Origin: JAWXBT01 sp964523015
GTDB taxonomy: Bacteria; Bdellovibrionota_C; UBA2361; J135
NCBI GenBank assembly: GCA_964523015.1
Contig: CAZFXN010000004.1
Coordinates: forward strand, 1 to 64,000
Direction of reading: 5' to 3'
Length of the DNA: 64,000 nt
In this document: positions 26,145 through 34,918 of the stretch, one piece after another
Layout: the number at the start of each line of letters is the position of its first letter
How positions within the stretch are numbered: the stretch's first letter is position 1
Notes under the pieces: generated by a model
The model's input: only the letters and a program-made list of their open reading frames with translations
Database searches by the model: none
What the model was told of the DNA's origin: nothing
Position numbers and translations under genes: made by a program

Positions 26145-26379
26145 ATTGTTGCAGTTGATACCAGTTCCTTTAAAAACATTCCTCTTCTTGATATAGGCTC
26201 TGGATTTTGGGAAAGGGCTGGGGAAGTTGCGAGCTCAAGTTCTCTCTCGTGGCCATAAAGCAAGATTAGCAGATACTCTTATAGCTCAAAACTGCACCGA
26301 TCATAACGTGCCTTTAGTAACTAGGGATAAAGATTTTCGTCACTTTGTAAAAATTGGTGAGCTGAAGATACTAAGTTAA
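26145..26379 (+). pseudogene. VapC-type PIN toxin remnant
   Basis: The start reads Ile-Val-Ala-Val-Asp-Thr-Ser-Ser-Phe, the first strand and acidic residue of a PIN domain. It then jumps to NIPLLDIGSGFWERAG, so a stretch of perhaps 50 codons is missing. A further base inserted in GGGG (26220-26223) shifts the frame. Removing it restores KLRAQVLSRGHKARLADTL, IAQNCTDHNVPLVTRDKDF and the end RHFVKIGELKILS, typical PIN sequence with the catalytic Asp residues. No VapB antitoxin is next to it. Broken gene. Confidence 0.8.
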
Positions 26380-26403
26380 GGATCATAAGAATAATTGAAG
26401 ATT

Positions 26404-26427
26404 AGGCAGCGTCCCAAATATCCCATG
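26404..26427. repeat. Boundary motif copy 2
   Basis: AGGCAGCGTCCCAAATATCC aligns with the motif at 24782 with a few differences. It lies between the VapC remnant and the BrnTA pair. Confidence 0.4.
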
Positions 26428-26445
26428 TGTTTGGCGTATAAAACG

Positions 26446-26781
26446 TTAAGAATCATCGGCCGAGTCTTGCGAGGACCGATGGATTCGTTTCTTATGCCTA
26501 ATATTATCTGGATCTTGGACCATCTCTTCTTCGACTCGATCTGCCAAAAATATTTTAACCAAGGATTGATAAGGCACATCAGCTTTATTGGCCAAGGCTT
26601 TTAAGGATTCGATAAGTCCTTCCGGTAACCTAATTGAAATAGTTCTCAACGAAGGCTTAAGATTGGAAAATATTCCAAGCTTGCCCTTAGACCAATCAAT
26701 ATAGTCTGTAGAGTCATGGGTAGCCCAAAACTTTCGCTCCTGCTCTTCGTTTTTAAACTTAGGTATTTTTTTGTTTGCCAT
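26446..26781 (-). CDS. brnA: CopG/BrnA-type antitoxin
   Basis: A 111-residue antitoxin. The N-terminal part KIPKFKNEEQERKFWATHDS is the toxin-binding segment known from this family, followed by TDYIDWSK. The C-terminal ribbon-helix-helix (LRTISIRLPEGLIESLKALA, about 44-78) binds DNA. It overlaps brnT by 23 bp, in the usual toxin-antitoxin order. Confidence 0.88.
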   Translation of the reverse strand: MANKKIPKFKNEEQERKFWATHDSTDYIDWSKGKLGIFSNLKPSLRTISIRLPEGLIESLKALANKADVPYQSLVKIFLADRVEEEMVQDPDNIRHKKRIHRSSQDSADDS

Positions 26782-27067
26782 ATGTTACTCTTTCTTTTTT
26801 ACTCATATCACGTGCAGAAACAACTCTTAATTTCTTTCTTCTGGTAGTAAAAACTAGAAATAGCTTACGTCCAGAATTCGTTTGCCCTAGTACAAATTGC
26901 CGCTCTTCATTATCAGAATGCTTTGTATCCAATGCAACTATTAGCGGCTGATTAAAGAAAATCTCCTCGCATTCTTGCTGGGTAACTTTATGTCTCATCC
27001 AATTCTTATCGGCATTTCCACTATCCCAATCAAAGCCAACAAATTCAGAGAAGAAATCCCAAACCAT
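26759..27067 (-). CDS. brnT: BrnT-family toxin
   Basis: RelE-fold ribonuclease toxin of 102 residues. FDWDSGNADKNWMRHKVTQQE carries the BrnT signature (Trp, Asn, His-Lys-Val), then ALDTKHSDNEERQFVLGQT, LFLVFTTRRKKLRVVSAR and DMSKKER at the end. I chose the ATG at 27067 over one at 27085, because the latter lies upstream of the -10 box, whereas 27067 is 7 nt downstream of it, the expected transcription start. Confidence 0.85.
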   Translation of the reverse strand: MVWDFFSEFVGFDWDSGNADKNWMRHKVTQQECEEIFFNQPLIVALDTKHSDNEERQFVLGQTNSGRKLFLVFTTRRKKLRVVSARDMSKKERVTYGKQKNT

Positions 27068-27102
27068 AAAGATAGTATATATCACATATATACAAACGTC
27101 AA
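27067..27102 (-). promoter_or_regulatory. Promoter-operator of brnTA
   Basis: Minus strand: TTGACG (27097-27102), 17-bp spacer, TATACT (27074-27079), 6 nt, ATG. A perfect 19-bp inverted repeat (27075-27093, arm GTATATAT, 3-nt centre) covers spacer and -10 box and suits the ribbon-helix-helix of BrnA. Confidence 0.8.
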
Positions 27103-27351
27103 TTACTATTTATTGAGACAGAATTCGATATGTCCTTGTGAAATTTTGGAATTACTCTTCCCAGCATAAGGCCTTGCTGAGTAACATCTAGATTATACGT
27201 TTTATCGTGTTCCCCAGACTTAGAAAATAATTGATAGTATCCCCAACTATATATCCCCTTTGTTTTTCTAATAATTTCAAGAAACTTTTTTAAAAATCTA
27301 CAGATACTCATTTGGGAGAACACATATCTTTGGCATCAAGAATAAAAGCTA
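27103..27351. other. Intergenic stretch between brnT and XRE gene
   Basis: About 250 bp without a convincing gene. A 74-codon open frame on the minus strand (27099-27323) lacks a ribosome-binding site and family. The third boundary-motif copy lies here (27233-27256). Confidence 0.4.
27233..27256. repeat. Boundary motif copy 3
   Basis: GATAGTATCCCCAACTATAT and following bases align with the motifs at 24782 and 26404, with insertions. It lies between brnT and the XRE regulator. Confidence 0.3.
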
Positions 27352-27380
27352 TTGATTTGTTCACCAAGTTGGTGTACTAT
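27352..27380 (+). promoter_or_regulatory. Promoter with CACCAA-G-TTGGTG operator
   Basis: TTGATT (27352-27357) and TACTAT (27375-27380) are 17 bp apart. A perfect 13-bp inverted repeat CACCAAGTTGGTG (27363-27375) fills the spacer. It lies 29 nt before the XRE gene and is probably its own operator. Confidence 0.6.
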
Positions 27381-27409
27381 GATTTATGACATAATAATTA
27401 ACAAAAAGC

Positions 27410-27736
27410 ATGAATACTAATAAGAAAGATGCTCTATCAGTATTAGAAAAATCAACCGACGGACCGCTTACTTTAGCACAGTATTTAAAAGCTCTTAGAG
27501 AATCAGGAAATCAATCGCAGTCCGAATTTGCAATCACTTTAGGCATCTCAAAATCTCATCTATGCGATATAGAAAAAGAAAGAAAAGCCATAAGCCTTGA
27601 ACGTGCTATACGATTTGCTGAAATTCTGCGGCTTTCTCGAGATCAATTTGTACGCCTCGCTCTTCAATCCCAGATCAAGGAATTGGGGCTGTCCTACCGA
27701 GTGTCATTGCAAAAATTCGGTTCCAAATCTAAATAG
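27410..27736 (+). CDS. XRE-family transcriptional regulator
   Basis: A 108-residue protein. Residues 20-80 form a Cro/CI-type helix-turn-helix (LAQYLKALRESGNQSQSEFA, then GISKSHLCDIEKERKAISLE). The C-terminal 25 residues are basic. No partner toxin is adjacent, so it may be an orphan regulator or antitoxin. The operator between its promoter boxes suggests autorepression. Confidence 0.8.
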   Translation: MNTNKKDALSVLEKSTDGPLTLAQYLKALRESGNQSQSEFAITLGISKSHLCDIEKERKAISLERAIRFAEILRLSRDQFVRLALQSQIKELGLSYRVSLQKFGSKSK

Positions 27737-27794
27737 CCATCACTCTAGATAATTGATTTTTATAGCATTAGGATCCTCAGACACTCGTCCTAAG

Positions 27795-27846
27795 GCACTA
27801 AAATCAAAATGGCCAGTAGCACTAAGAAACTTAGAACTACTGGCCA
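27795..27846 (-). terminator. Terminator of rpsA
   Basis: Arms TGGCCAGTAG (27810-27819) and its exact complement (27837-27846) enclose an inner CTAAG/CTTAG stem. On the minus strand the hairpin is followed by ATTTTGATTTTAG. It lies 24 nt beyond the rpsA stop. Confidence 0.75.
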
Positions 27847-27869
27847 CTATAGAAGTATCTAGAAAGGTC

Positions 27870-29573
27870 CTAGTTGTCTTCCTCCATCTTCTGACGGATT
27901 AGATCACCGAATGTAACTGGAGAGTCGTTATCATCCATGTAACCAGACATGTCATCTTTGTCATTACGACGTGATACAGCCTTCATGCTTAAGCTAATGC
28001 GTCTATCATCGTTATCGACGTTAGTTACTTCAGCATCCATATCTTGGCCAACTGTGTACACTGTTCGAGGATCAACTCCACGTTCAATAACTAGTTGAGA
28101 CATGTGGACAAGCCCCTCAACTCCCTCTTCGATCTCAACAAAGACACCGAAATCAGTAACTGAGGTAACCTTGCCTTTGACTTTGGATCCAACTGGATAT
28201 CTCTTTGAGATTGCATCCCAAGGATCTTGACCAAGTTGCTTAACGCCAAGGCTGAGTCTTTCATTATCAACATCAACTTCAAGAACAACTGCTTCAACTT
28301 CATCCCCTTTCTTAAAGAGATCTTTAATCTCTTTTGGATCTTTAATTCTCTTTGTCCAGGAGAAGTCAGAAACGTGAACCAATCCATCGATATCATCAGC
28401 CACACCGACAAATATACCGAAGTCAGTAATCGAGCGTACCTGACCTTTAAGTCGTGTACCCGAAGGATTCTTAGCGGCGAACTCAACCCATGGGTTCTGA
28501 GTAAGTTGCTTAAGACTAAGACTGATCTTCTTCTCTTCAGTATCAACCACAAGAACAACAGCCTCAACTGTTTGTCCATGAGATAGAATCTTACTTGGAT
28601 GACGAGTCTTTTTAGACCAGGTCATATCTGAGATATGCACAAGTCCATCGAGTCCCTCTTCAAGTTCAATGAATGCTCCGTAGTCAGCAATGTTAATAAC
28701 TTTACCGGTAACGCGCTTACCAACAGGATACTTCTCAGGCACGACTGCCCATGGATCTTCAGTTAGCTGCTTCATTCCAAGACTTACCCGCTGATTATCA
28801 GCATCATGTTTTAGAACCACAACTGGAACTTTCTGACCAATTGTCAGTTTCTCAGATGGATGATTGATACGGCCCCATGAGATATCGGTGATGTGAAGTA
28901 ATCCATCGATACCACCAAGATCAATAAATGCACCGTAGTCTGTGATATTTTTTACAATACCTTCAAGCACAACGCCTTCAGAGAGAACTTTCAATGTCTC
29001 TGCACGAAGAGTATCACGCTCTGAGGTAAGCACTGCCTTACGAGAAAGTACGATATTCCCTTTCTCTCTTGAGATCTTGATAATTTTAAAATCAAGCTCT
29101 TGGCCGATGTATTTATCAAGGTTTCGTTGAGGACGGATATCGATCTGAGATCCTGGCAAGAAAGCAGGAATCCCAATATCAACCTGTAATCCACCTTTAA
29201 CTTTTTGAACCACTGTGCCAGTGATAAGATCATCTTTAGTTTGAACTTCTTCGACTAGTTTCCAAACACGGAATTGATCGGCTTTCTCTTTAGAAAGTAC
29301 TACTTGGCCATAATCGTTCTCTGCGCTAACGATCATCACCTGAATTTCATCTCCTAAGTTTACCTTCCTCTCACCTTTAGAGTTAATAAACTGGATGATC
29401 TCTACATGTCCATTTGATTTGTAACCAATATCAACTTCAACGTACTCTTTACCAATTTCAACAACGGTACCTGCAACAACACGACCAGGCTTTAGCTTGT
29501 TAACGTTCTCACCGTATAATTTCTCAAACTCATCATGAAAAGATGAGTTACTATTACCACCTACATTCTCCAC
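27870..29573 (-). CDS. rpsA: 30S ribosomal protein S1
   Basis: Binds mRNA and brings it to the 30S subunit. The 567-residue product has six S1 (OB-fold) repeats at about 28-98, 112-180, 200-268, 285-355, 372-442 and 459-528. Several contain the pattern YGAF(I/V)-DGLVH, for example ITDYGAFIDLGGIDGLLHIT. The length and six repeats match proteobacterial-type S1. It lies downstream of cmk on the same strand, a widely conserved pairing, with a 232-bp gap in which I see no gene. Confidence 0.95.
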   Translation of the reverse strand: MENVGGNSNSSFHDEFEKLYGENVNKLKPGRVVAGTVVEIGKEYVEVDIGYKSNGHVEIIQFINSKGERKVNLGDEIQVMIVSAENDYGQVVLSKEKADQFRVWKLVEEVQTKDDLITGTVVQKVKGGLQVDIGIPAFLPGSQIDIRPQRNLDKYIGQELDFKIIKISREKGNIVLSRKAVLTSERDTLRAETLKVLSEGVVLEGIVKNITDYGAFIDLGGIDGLLHITDISWGRINHPSEKLTIGQKVPVVVLKHDADNQRVSLGMKQLTEDPWAVVPEKYPVGKRVTGKVINIADYGAFIELEEGLDGLVHISDMTWSKKTRHPSKILSHGQTVEAVVLVVDTEEKKISLSLKQLTQNPWVEFAAKNPSGTRLKGQVRSITDFGIFVGVADDIDGLVHVSDFSWTKRIKDPKEIKDLFKKGDEVEAVVLEVDVDNERLSLGVKQLGQDPWDAISKRYPVGSKVKGKVTSVTDFGVFVEIEEGVEGLVHMSQLVIERGVDPRTVYTVGQDMDAEVTNVDNDDRRISLSMKAVSRRNDKDDMSGYMDDNDSPVTFGDLIRQKMEEDN

Positions 29574-29805
29574 GTTCTTTCCTCTTATTATATTTAGTCA
29601 AAAAAGTTAATGGCATAAGTCTACTGATTCGACATCAACATTGACGCCGAGAGAAAACTCGCCCTAAATCTTACCGTTGAAATTCGTCTGAATCCTAGGC
29701 TTCTTCATTCTTTAAGAGTGCTTGATTTTTTAGTAAGCCCCTTGAAAGTAAACTATCGCGGGCTACACACTCACTCTGGTAATGAAACTAAAGCTCTATC
29801 TCAGA

Positions 29806-30546
29806 TTAAAGTCCCCTTTGTGTGGCGTGATGATACATATTTTGAAGGGTTTCAGTCAATGTTTGTAAGGAGTTATCTATCATAATAGCATCCGGGGCCG
29901 GCTTAAGAGGTGCAATCTCCCTTTCGGCATCCCTCTTGTCACGATCTGCTATCTCAATTTTCATCTGTTCTTTCAAGGAGTTACGATCGAAAGTGGTTTT
30001 TGTGGTACTGGTTTTTGTGGTACCAAGTTCTTTTATTCCTTTATCATGAGCTTCCTCAAGCTGCTTAAGACGCCTCTCTATTCTGACATCTTGATCAACA
30101 TCTATGTAAAATTTAAGCGTAGCATCAGGAAAAATCACAGTTCCCATATCTCGTCCTTCTGCGACTAAGCCAGTTTCTGGGAAGGCGTTCCTTTGAATCT
30201 CTTTAAGGCTCTCTCTTACACTCTTAAGTACGGCAACTTTGGAAGTTCCCTCTGAGATCTGAACAGTGCGGATTTCATCACCTAAAACAGATCCATTTAA
30301 ATAAGTTTCAGCCTCACCATGGCTACTATATTTTAATTCAATTTTAGCGTTCTTAAGTAGATTAAGAACTGACTCCTCATCTGAACAGTCTACATTATTA
30401 GTAATAGCCAGATAGGCAACTGCTCTATAAATACTCCCTGTATTTAAATGAGCATAGGAGAGCTTTTCAGCAAGAAGCTTAGCTAAGGTACTCTTGCCAG
30501 AACCAGATGGACCGTCAATTGTAATTACGTTACGTTGTTGTGACAT
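29806..30546 (-). CDS. cmk: Cytidylate kinase
   Basis: Phosphorylates CMP and dCMP. The product has the P-loop ITIDGPSGSGKSTLAK (about 8-23), the NMP-binding HLNTGSIYRAVA, the motif LVAEGRDMGTVIFPDA and the lid region RRLKQLEE. With the ATG at 30546 the length is 246 residues and the N-terminus fits the family; a GTG at 30585 would add 13. An insertion in the lid holds a 15-bp tandem duplication giving TTKTSTTKTT. It precedes rpsA as in many bacteria. Confidence 0.92.
   Translation of the reverse strand: MSQQRNVITIDGPSGSGKSTLAKLLAEKLSYAHLNTGSIYRAVAYLAITNNVDCSDEESVLNLLKNAKIELKYSSHGEAETYLNGSVLGDEIRTVQISEGTSKVAVLKSVRESLKEIQRNAFPETGLVAEGRDMGTVIFPDATLKFYIDVDQDVRIERRLKQLEEAHDKGIKELGTTKTSTTKTTFDRNSLKEQMKIEIADRDKRDAEREIAPLKPAPDAIMIDNSLQTLTETLQNMYHHATQRGL
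29992..30024. repeat. 15-bp in-frame duplication in cmk
   Basis: TGGTTTTTGTGGTAC occurs twice in tandem (plus-strand reading), adding a Thr/Lys-rich repeat to the lid region of the kinase without breaking the frame. Confidence 0.75.
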
Positions 30547-30603
30547 ATGTAGTTCAATATATACTCTATCAAGATTGGCTGCCACTTTTATTGTTACAAA
30601 AAA

Positions 30604-32763
30604 ATGAACCTACTTAGCCCACTTGGATTAGGACTTTTATTGCTTTCTCTCTGCTTCGGTTCTTATAAGTTGCCGCACTCAACATTATTTGGCTCTGAAA
30701 CATTTTACATTGAAGTTACTACATTTTATGGAAGCGTTGCTGGATTTATTTTAATTATTGCAGGCTTTTTATTAAATCAAAAACGAAGATCTGAATCACT
30801 CTTAGAGCTCGGGATTACTATACCGCTTATAATATTCGCCCTTAGTGATATTCCATTTAGACGATTTGGATTTTCTCAGCCTAATGAGTACTACCTTACA
30901 CTTGCAATAACTGCGTCGATCGGTTCTTTATTATTTTTTTTATTTCAAAAGAGAGTTGGTTCTATCTTACTAGCAATAACTATCGCCATTGCCTTTTACG
31001 GATTTTTTTCAAGAATCGATGGAGCACTTTTATTTACAGATGATCATCCAAGTTTTCTTTATCGATTAATCCAGTTAAAGGAAAACTTTCCGTACATCCC
31101 TTTCTATAATCCGTTATGGAATGCTGGCGTAGAAGCAAGGGAGTTCTTTCCTTCCGGTGCCCTTAGTCTATTTTTCTTAGGCCTCCCATTTGTATATTTT
31201 GGAGATCTGCTCCAAAACTATAATTATCTAATCACTTTTATTTTGTTTATATTTTGTCCAGCTTCAATTTATATTTCGGCTAGATTACTTGGGATATCAA
31301 ATCTAGGGTCATCTATCGCAGCGATTCTTGGCATCTCCTCTTCATTGATATTTTACCGCTGGGCCTTTGGGCATGGAACAATGGGATTTATTATCGCTAT
31401 AGTAGTACTCCCTTTAGTAATTGCTACTTCAACTAAACTATTTAGTACTGATACCGTAAATAAGAAAATCTACGCTATTGGAGCCTACCTCTCCTTTTCC
31501 CTTATGATCTTTTGGAGTTTGTCCCTTTTCTTTATTGTGCCTATTTTTATCTTAGCTCTGTGGGCTTTCCCAAAATTTAAACCAAAGCTACTAATCTTTA
31601 CCCTTGTCTCTGTTCTTTTACTAACTCACCTGCCCTGGATGATTACCTTCGCCAAGGCTTCAAATATTTTTAGCTTTGTTGCAATCAGTGATGACAATCC
31701 ACAAGTTCAAAACAATGAAGGGACAAGCCGCATCCGAAAAATTAAACATGCCAATGACCCCTTTTATGAAACAGCTCTTAAAACTTTAAGGGATGCGACC
31801 GGAACAGCGAATCCAATTATTATCTTTCTAGCTATTTATGGAGTTTATTTTCTTAAACCAGGGATCAATCGAAGAGCACTAACCTCTACTCTACTTTGGC
31901 TTATCACAATCGGAGCATTAGGTTTTGTAATTAAACCGCAACTTGAGTTAGAGAGATTTTTAGTTGCTGGACTCCTGCTCGCTGCAATTCCTGCTGGACT
32001 CTGTTGTGAAAAAATAATTTTAAATCCTAAGAATCTTGGGGCGAAGATCGCAACGGTAGTACTTTTGGCTTTTGTATTTTATATTCCGTACTGGACATAT
32101 AGACTCACCACAAATGAAACAATTGAAAAATATCAAACAGCCGATAAATATGTCTTTGAATTAGTAGACGCGATCTCTGCTAGGCGTAACTTTGGTCGAA
32201 CTATGTTTGCTGGATTTACCCTTCATGAATTAAGTCATGGACATGTAGCTCCCCTACCAGCCTTAACTAATGCACCTCTTCTAGCCTCTAGGTACCAACA
32301 TGATCGTTGGTTTTATACAGATATTATTCCAAAATCTTATAGAGATCGAAAAGCTGCTGGGGTTGATGAGTTCTTAGATCTAATGAACGTTGGCACTATC
32401 ATTACTCATGATCAATTTTGGCGTGATTGGTACACAAAGCGACATAAGAAATTTAGAAAAATTACTAAGATTGATCGGTTTACAATCTTTGAAAGAGTTG
32501 ATTACAAAGGTTCTTATTTTCATAAAGGCAAAGGTGAGATAGTTGCTCAGACTGGCTCGAATGTTGAATTGAAGATAAAATCTTCTGAAGTTATACTTAA
32601 ATTTACATACCTACCTTTCTTGGAAGCTCCTAGTTGCATAGTAGCTCCTGAAGTAATTTCTCCTGATATAACCCTTGTAAAACTAATGGATTGCCCTATG
32701 GATCGCACAGTTAAGTTGGGGTCTATCTCACCATGGAAAAGATGGAAAAGATTATTCAGCTAA
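30604..32763 (+). CDS. Large polytopic membrane protein, GT-C-like
   Basis: A 719-residue protein with about 12 hydrophobic segments in the first 500 residues and a soluble C-terminal part of about 200. LLFTDDHPSFLYRLIQL and PFYNPLWNAG, after the first helices, resemble the acidic periplasmic loop of PTPS-related/YfhO-like GT-C glycosyltransferase-type proteins, which transfer sugars from lipid carriers. Substrate unknown. It is divergent from cmk with 57 bp between start codons. The end of the gene holds a 9-bp tandem repeat (Trp-Lys-Arg twice), and a 13-bp duplication spans the stop codon (32755-32777). Confidence 0.7.
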   Translation: MNLLSPLGLGLLLLSLCFGSYKLPHSTLFGSETFYIEVTTFYGSVAGFILIIAGFLLNQKRRSESLLELGITIPLIIFALSDIPFRRFGFSQPNEYYLTLAITASIGSLLFFLFQKRVGSILLAITIAIAFYGFFSRIDGALLFTDDHPSFLYRLIQLKENFPYIPFYNPLWNAGVEAREFFPSGALSLFFLGLPFVYFGDLLQNYNYLITFILFIFCPASIYISARLLGISNLGSSIAAILGISSSLIFYRWAFGHGTMGFIIAIVVLPLVIATSTKLFSTDTVNKKIYAIGAYLSFSLMIFWSLSLFFIVPIFILALWAFPKFKPKLLIFTLVSVLLLTHLPWMITFAKASNIFSFVAISDDNPQVQNNEGTSRIRKIKHANDPFYETALKTLRDATGTANPIIIFLAIYGVYFLKPGINRRALTSTLLWLITIGALGFVIKPQLELERFLVAGLLLAAIPAGLCCEKIILNPKNLGAKIATVVLLAFVFYIPYWTYRLTTNETIEKYQTADKYVFELVDAISARRNFGRTMFAGFTLHELSHGHVAPLPALTNAPLLASRYQHDRWFYTDIIPKSYRDRKAAGVDEFLDLMNVGTIITHDQFWRDWYTKRHKKFRKITKIDRFTIFERVDYKGSYFHKGKGEIVAQTGSNVELKIKSSEVILKFTYLPFLEAPSCIVAPEVISPDITLVKLMDCPMDRTVKLGSISPWKRWKRLFS

Positions 32764-32826
32764 ATTGTTCAGCTAAGAGGATTGCCTGGTATTTATCTCT
32801 AGTATAGATTCATTAAAGGTAAAACC

Positions 32827-34248
32827 ATGAAGAAAGTACTTGTTACCGGCGCAGCCGGTTTTGTTGGAAGTAACATAACGAACCTCCTTTTAAACTCAGG
32901 GATATCTGTCCGTGCTCTAGTTCGTACTGAGGAACAAGCCAGGCGAGTATCTGCACTTGGATGTGAGGCAGTCCTTGGGGACCTTACTGATATAGGATCA
33001 TTAGAGAGAGCTGTTACTGGAGTGTCCGGTGTCTACCATATCGCTGCACTTTTTAGACAAGCTGGTGTTCCAGAATCTCAATACACCGCCGTTAATGTTG
33101 ATGGCACAAAACACCTTCTTGATGCTTCAATTAAAGCAGGGGTTAAACGATTTATTCACTGCTCAACAGTTGGGGTACACGGTCATATAACCTTCCCACC
33201 TGCTTCTGAGGAATCCCCTTTTAGCCCTGGAGATCCATATCAGAGAAGTAAACTTTCCGGGGAAACACTTGTTAATGAATACTTTAGTCAAGGAAAAATA
33301 ACTGGTGCTGTGATTCGGCCAGCAATGATCTACGGACCCAATGATGAACGCACATTAAAATTATTTAAGATGTTGGCGAGTCGTCGATTTTTTTATGTTG
33401 GCCCAGGTAATGCGTTAGTTCACTTTATTGATGTCAGGGATCTTGCGAACGCTTTTAAACTAGTGATGGAAAGAGAGGATATCAATCGCCAAACTTATAT
33501 CATCGCTGGCGAATCGTATCTAAGTTTAAATTCCTTAGTTTCCATTATCTGCTCCATTATGGGAGTACCGCCACCTTGGTTGCATTTACCAGTTAGACCA
33601 GTTCAGATGCTAGGCTCTTTATGTGAAGCTATCTGTGAACCATTCAATATCAATCCTCCTTTGTATAGAAGAAGGGTTGATTTCTTTACTAAAGATAGAA
33701 GTTTTGATTGTAGTAAGGCTGTAAAAGAGCTTGGATTTCAACCAAAGCTTAGTCTTGTTCAAGAGTTACTAGATATAATTAATTCTTATATTGAAAATGG
33801 CGATATCGACTCTAAAGGAGTGGCCTTTCCATCCCTTATGTTAAGAAACTTAGACGGTAAAATTAATCTCTGGAACAATAGAGCTGTTGACACCTACGGC
33901 TGGAGTAAAGAACAAGCTCTTGGCAACATCTCTCACTCTTTTCTTAAAACAACTTTTCCAGATAATTTAGAAAAGATAAATGATAATCTTTCGACTTCCG
34001 GTCGTTGGCATGGGGTCCTTGGTCACAATACTAATAATGGGTCAAGAATCTCTGTTGATAGTAAATGGTTTTTAATTAAACGATTATTTTCACCTGATCC
34101 TTATGTGTTAGAACTAAACAATATAAAGGCCGGACAAGATCGAAATGGATCCCTTAGAGAAAAAGGTACTTCAATGCGAAGTGCCCTTCTTTCAACAAAT
34201 ATACCTTCATTTCTAGAAGAGCTATCTATGCTATCAGCAGCTATATAG
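32827..34248 (+). CDS. NAD-dependent epimerase/dehydratase fused to a PAS domain
   Basis: A 473-residue protein. Residues 1-320 are an extended SDR enzyme with VTGAAGFVGSN (6-16), STVGVHG (113-119) and the catalytic Tyr138/Lys142 in PYQRSK. It resembles the HpnA/3-beta-HSD-like group acting on sugars or sterol-like substrates. Residues about 336-425 (LRNLDGKINLWNNRAVDTYG, then WSKEQALGN) are a typical PAS sensor domain, rarely joined to such enzymes. The last 45 residues are unassigned. It follows the membrane glycosyltransferase-like gene by 63 bp, so both may act on an envelope glycolipid. Confidence 0.8.
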   Translation: MKKVLVTGAAGFVGSNITNLLLNSGISVRALVRTEEQARRVSALGCEAVLGDLTDIGSLERAVTGVSGVYHIAALFRQAGVPESQYTAVNVDGTKHLLDASIKAGVKRFIHCSTVGVHGHITFPPASEESPFSPGDPYQRSKLSGETLVNEYFSQGKITGAVIRPAMIYGPNDERTLKLFKMLASRRFFYVGPGNALVHFIDVRDLANAFKLVMEREDINRQTYIIAGESYLSLNSLVSIICSIMGVPPPWLHLPVRPVQMLGSLCEAICEPFNINPPLYRRRVDFFTKDRSFDCSKAVKELGFQPKLSLVQELLDIINSYIENGDIDSKGVAFPSLMLRNLDGKINLWNNRAVDTYGWSKEQALGNISHSFLKTTFPDNLEKINDNLSTSGRWHGVLGHNTNNGSRISVDSKWFLIKRLFSPDPYVLELNNIKAGQDRNGSLREKGTSMRSALLSTNIPSFLEELSMLSAAI

Positions 34249-34255
34249 ATAATGT

Positions 34256-34288
34256 GCGAAGTAAGAGCGAAGTAAGGGCTAAGTTAGC
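34256..34288. repeat. 11-bp tandem repeat, three units
   Basis: GCGAAGTAAGA, GCGAAGTAAGG and GCTAAGTTAGC follow one another, starting 7 nt beyond the epimerase-PAS stop codon and ending just before the convergent lptE gene. Confidence 0.75.
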
Positions 34289-34297
34289 AATGTTCAT

Positions 34298-34900
34298 TTA
34301 AAAGTCAGGAGCAACAGAATCATCATATATAAATTTAGCAACCTCTTCAGAGAGATCTAATAAAGCTTCCTGCTCCTGTCCACGCGATACTTCGATATCA
34401 CTTAATGAAGCCAAGGTTTGGGAATCTATGCCACTCTGAGCAAAATCGGAAGAAGAAGTAACTACTGTCTGTCCTGTAGCTCCAAAGCTCTTTGTTACTC
34501 GCATTGCAGGATTGCGCCAGAGAATCCTTCCATCTGTGCGTCTTAGATCACCCCATAAAAGAGCAACTGTTTCGTACTGGAGCACTGTATCCGTCCCTGA
34601 AGTAACACTCCTAGCTTCTCGATCTAAAGATCGGATCTCGATATTTAATGTAGCATCAGCAATATCTGACTTCTCAACAACAGTAATCACACCAAATCTC
34701 TCAAATCTTTCTCGAATAGCTTCAGTCATGTAATTGGTAATTCTAGCTTCAGCAGTTAAGTTTTCTACTGTCGGAATGTATATTTTTCTAACGTCATCAG
34801 GGAGTACCGTTCCACTACCTTGAAACTGATAACCACAACCAGTGAACAAAATAGTCAATAATAGTAATTTTAAAAGATGTAAGGTCATATTGTTTCTCAT
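34298..34900 (-). CDS. lptE: LptE-like LPS-assembly lipoprotein
   Basis: Outer-membrane lipoprotein that plugs LptD during LPS insertion. The 200-residue product has a signal peptide with lipobox Phe-Thr-Gly-Cys followed by GYQFQGSGTVLPDDVRKIYI, the LptE hallmark (CGYxFxG, then LP..I..I.IP). The fold region continues to about 165. It is the last gene of a minus-strand series rplQ-fabI-unknown-lptE with gaps of 6, 34 and 18 bp, so it may be read from the ribosomal operon. Confidence 0.85.
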   Translation of the reverse strand: MRNNMTLHLLKLLLLTILFTGCGYQFQGSGTVLPDDVRKIYIPTVENLTAEARITNYMTEAIRERFERFGVITVVEKSDIADATLNIEIRSLDREARSVTSGTDTVLQYETVALLWGDLRRTDGRILWRNPAMRVTKSFGATGQTVVTSSSDFAQSGIDSQTLASLSDIEVSRGQEQEALLDLSEEVAKFIYDDSVAPDF

Positions 34901-34918
34901 ATTATGATTATTACTTTA

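Noticed and set aside
27099..27323. 74-codon minus-strand frame between brnT and the XRE gene
   Set aside because: No ribosome-binding site or recognisable domain, and it runs across the boundary motif.
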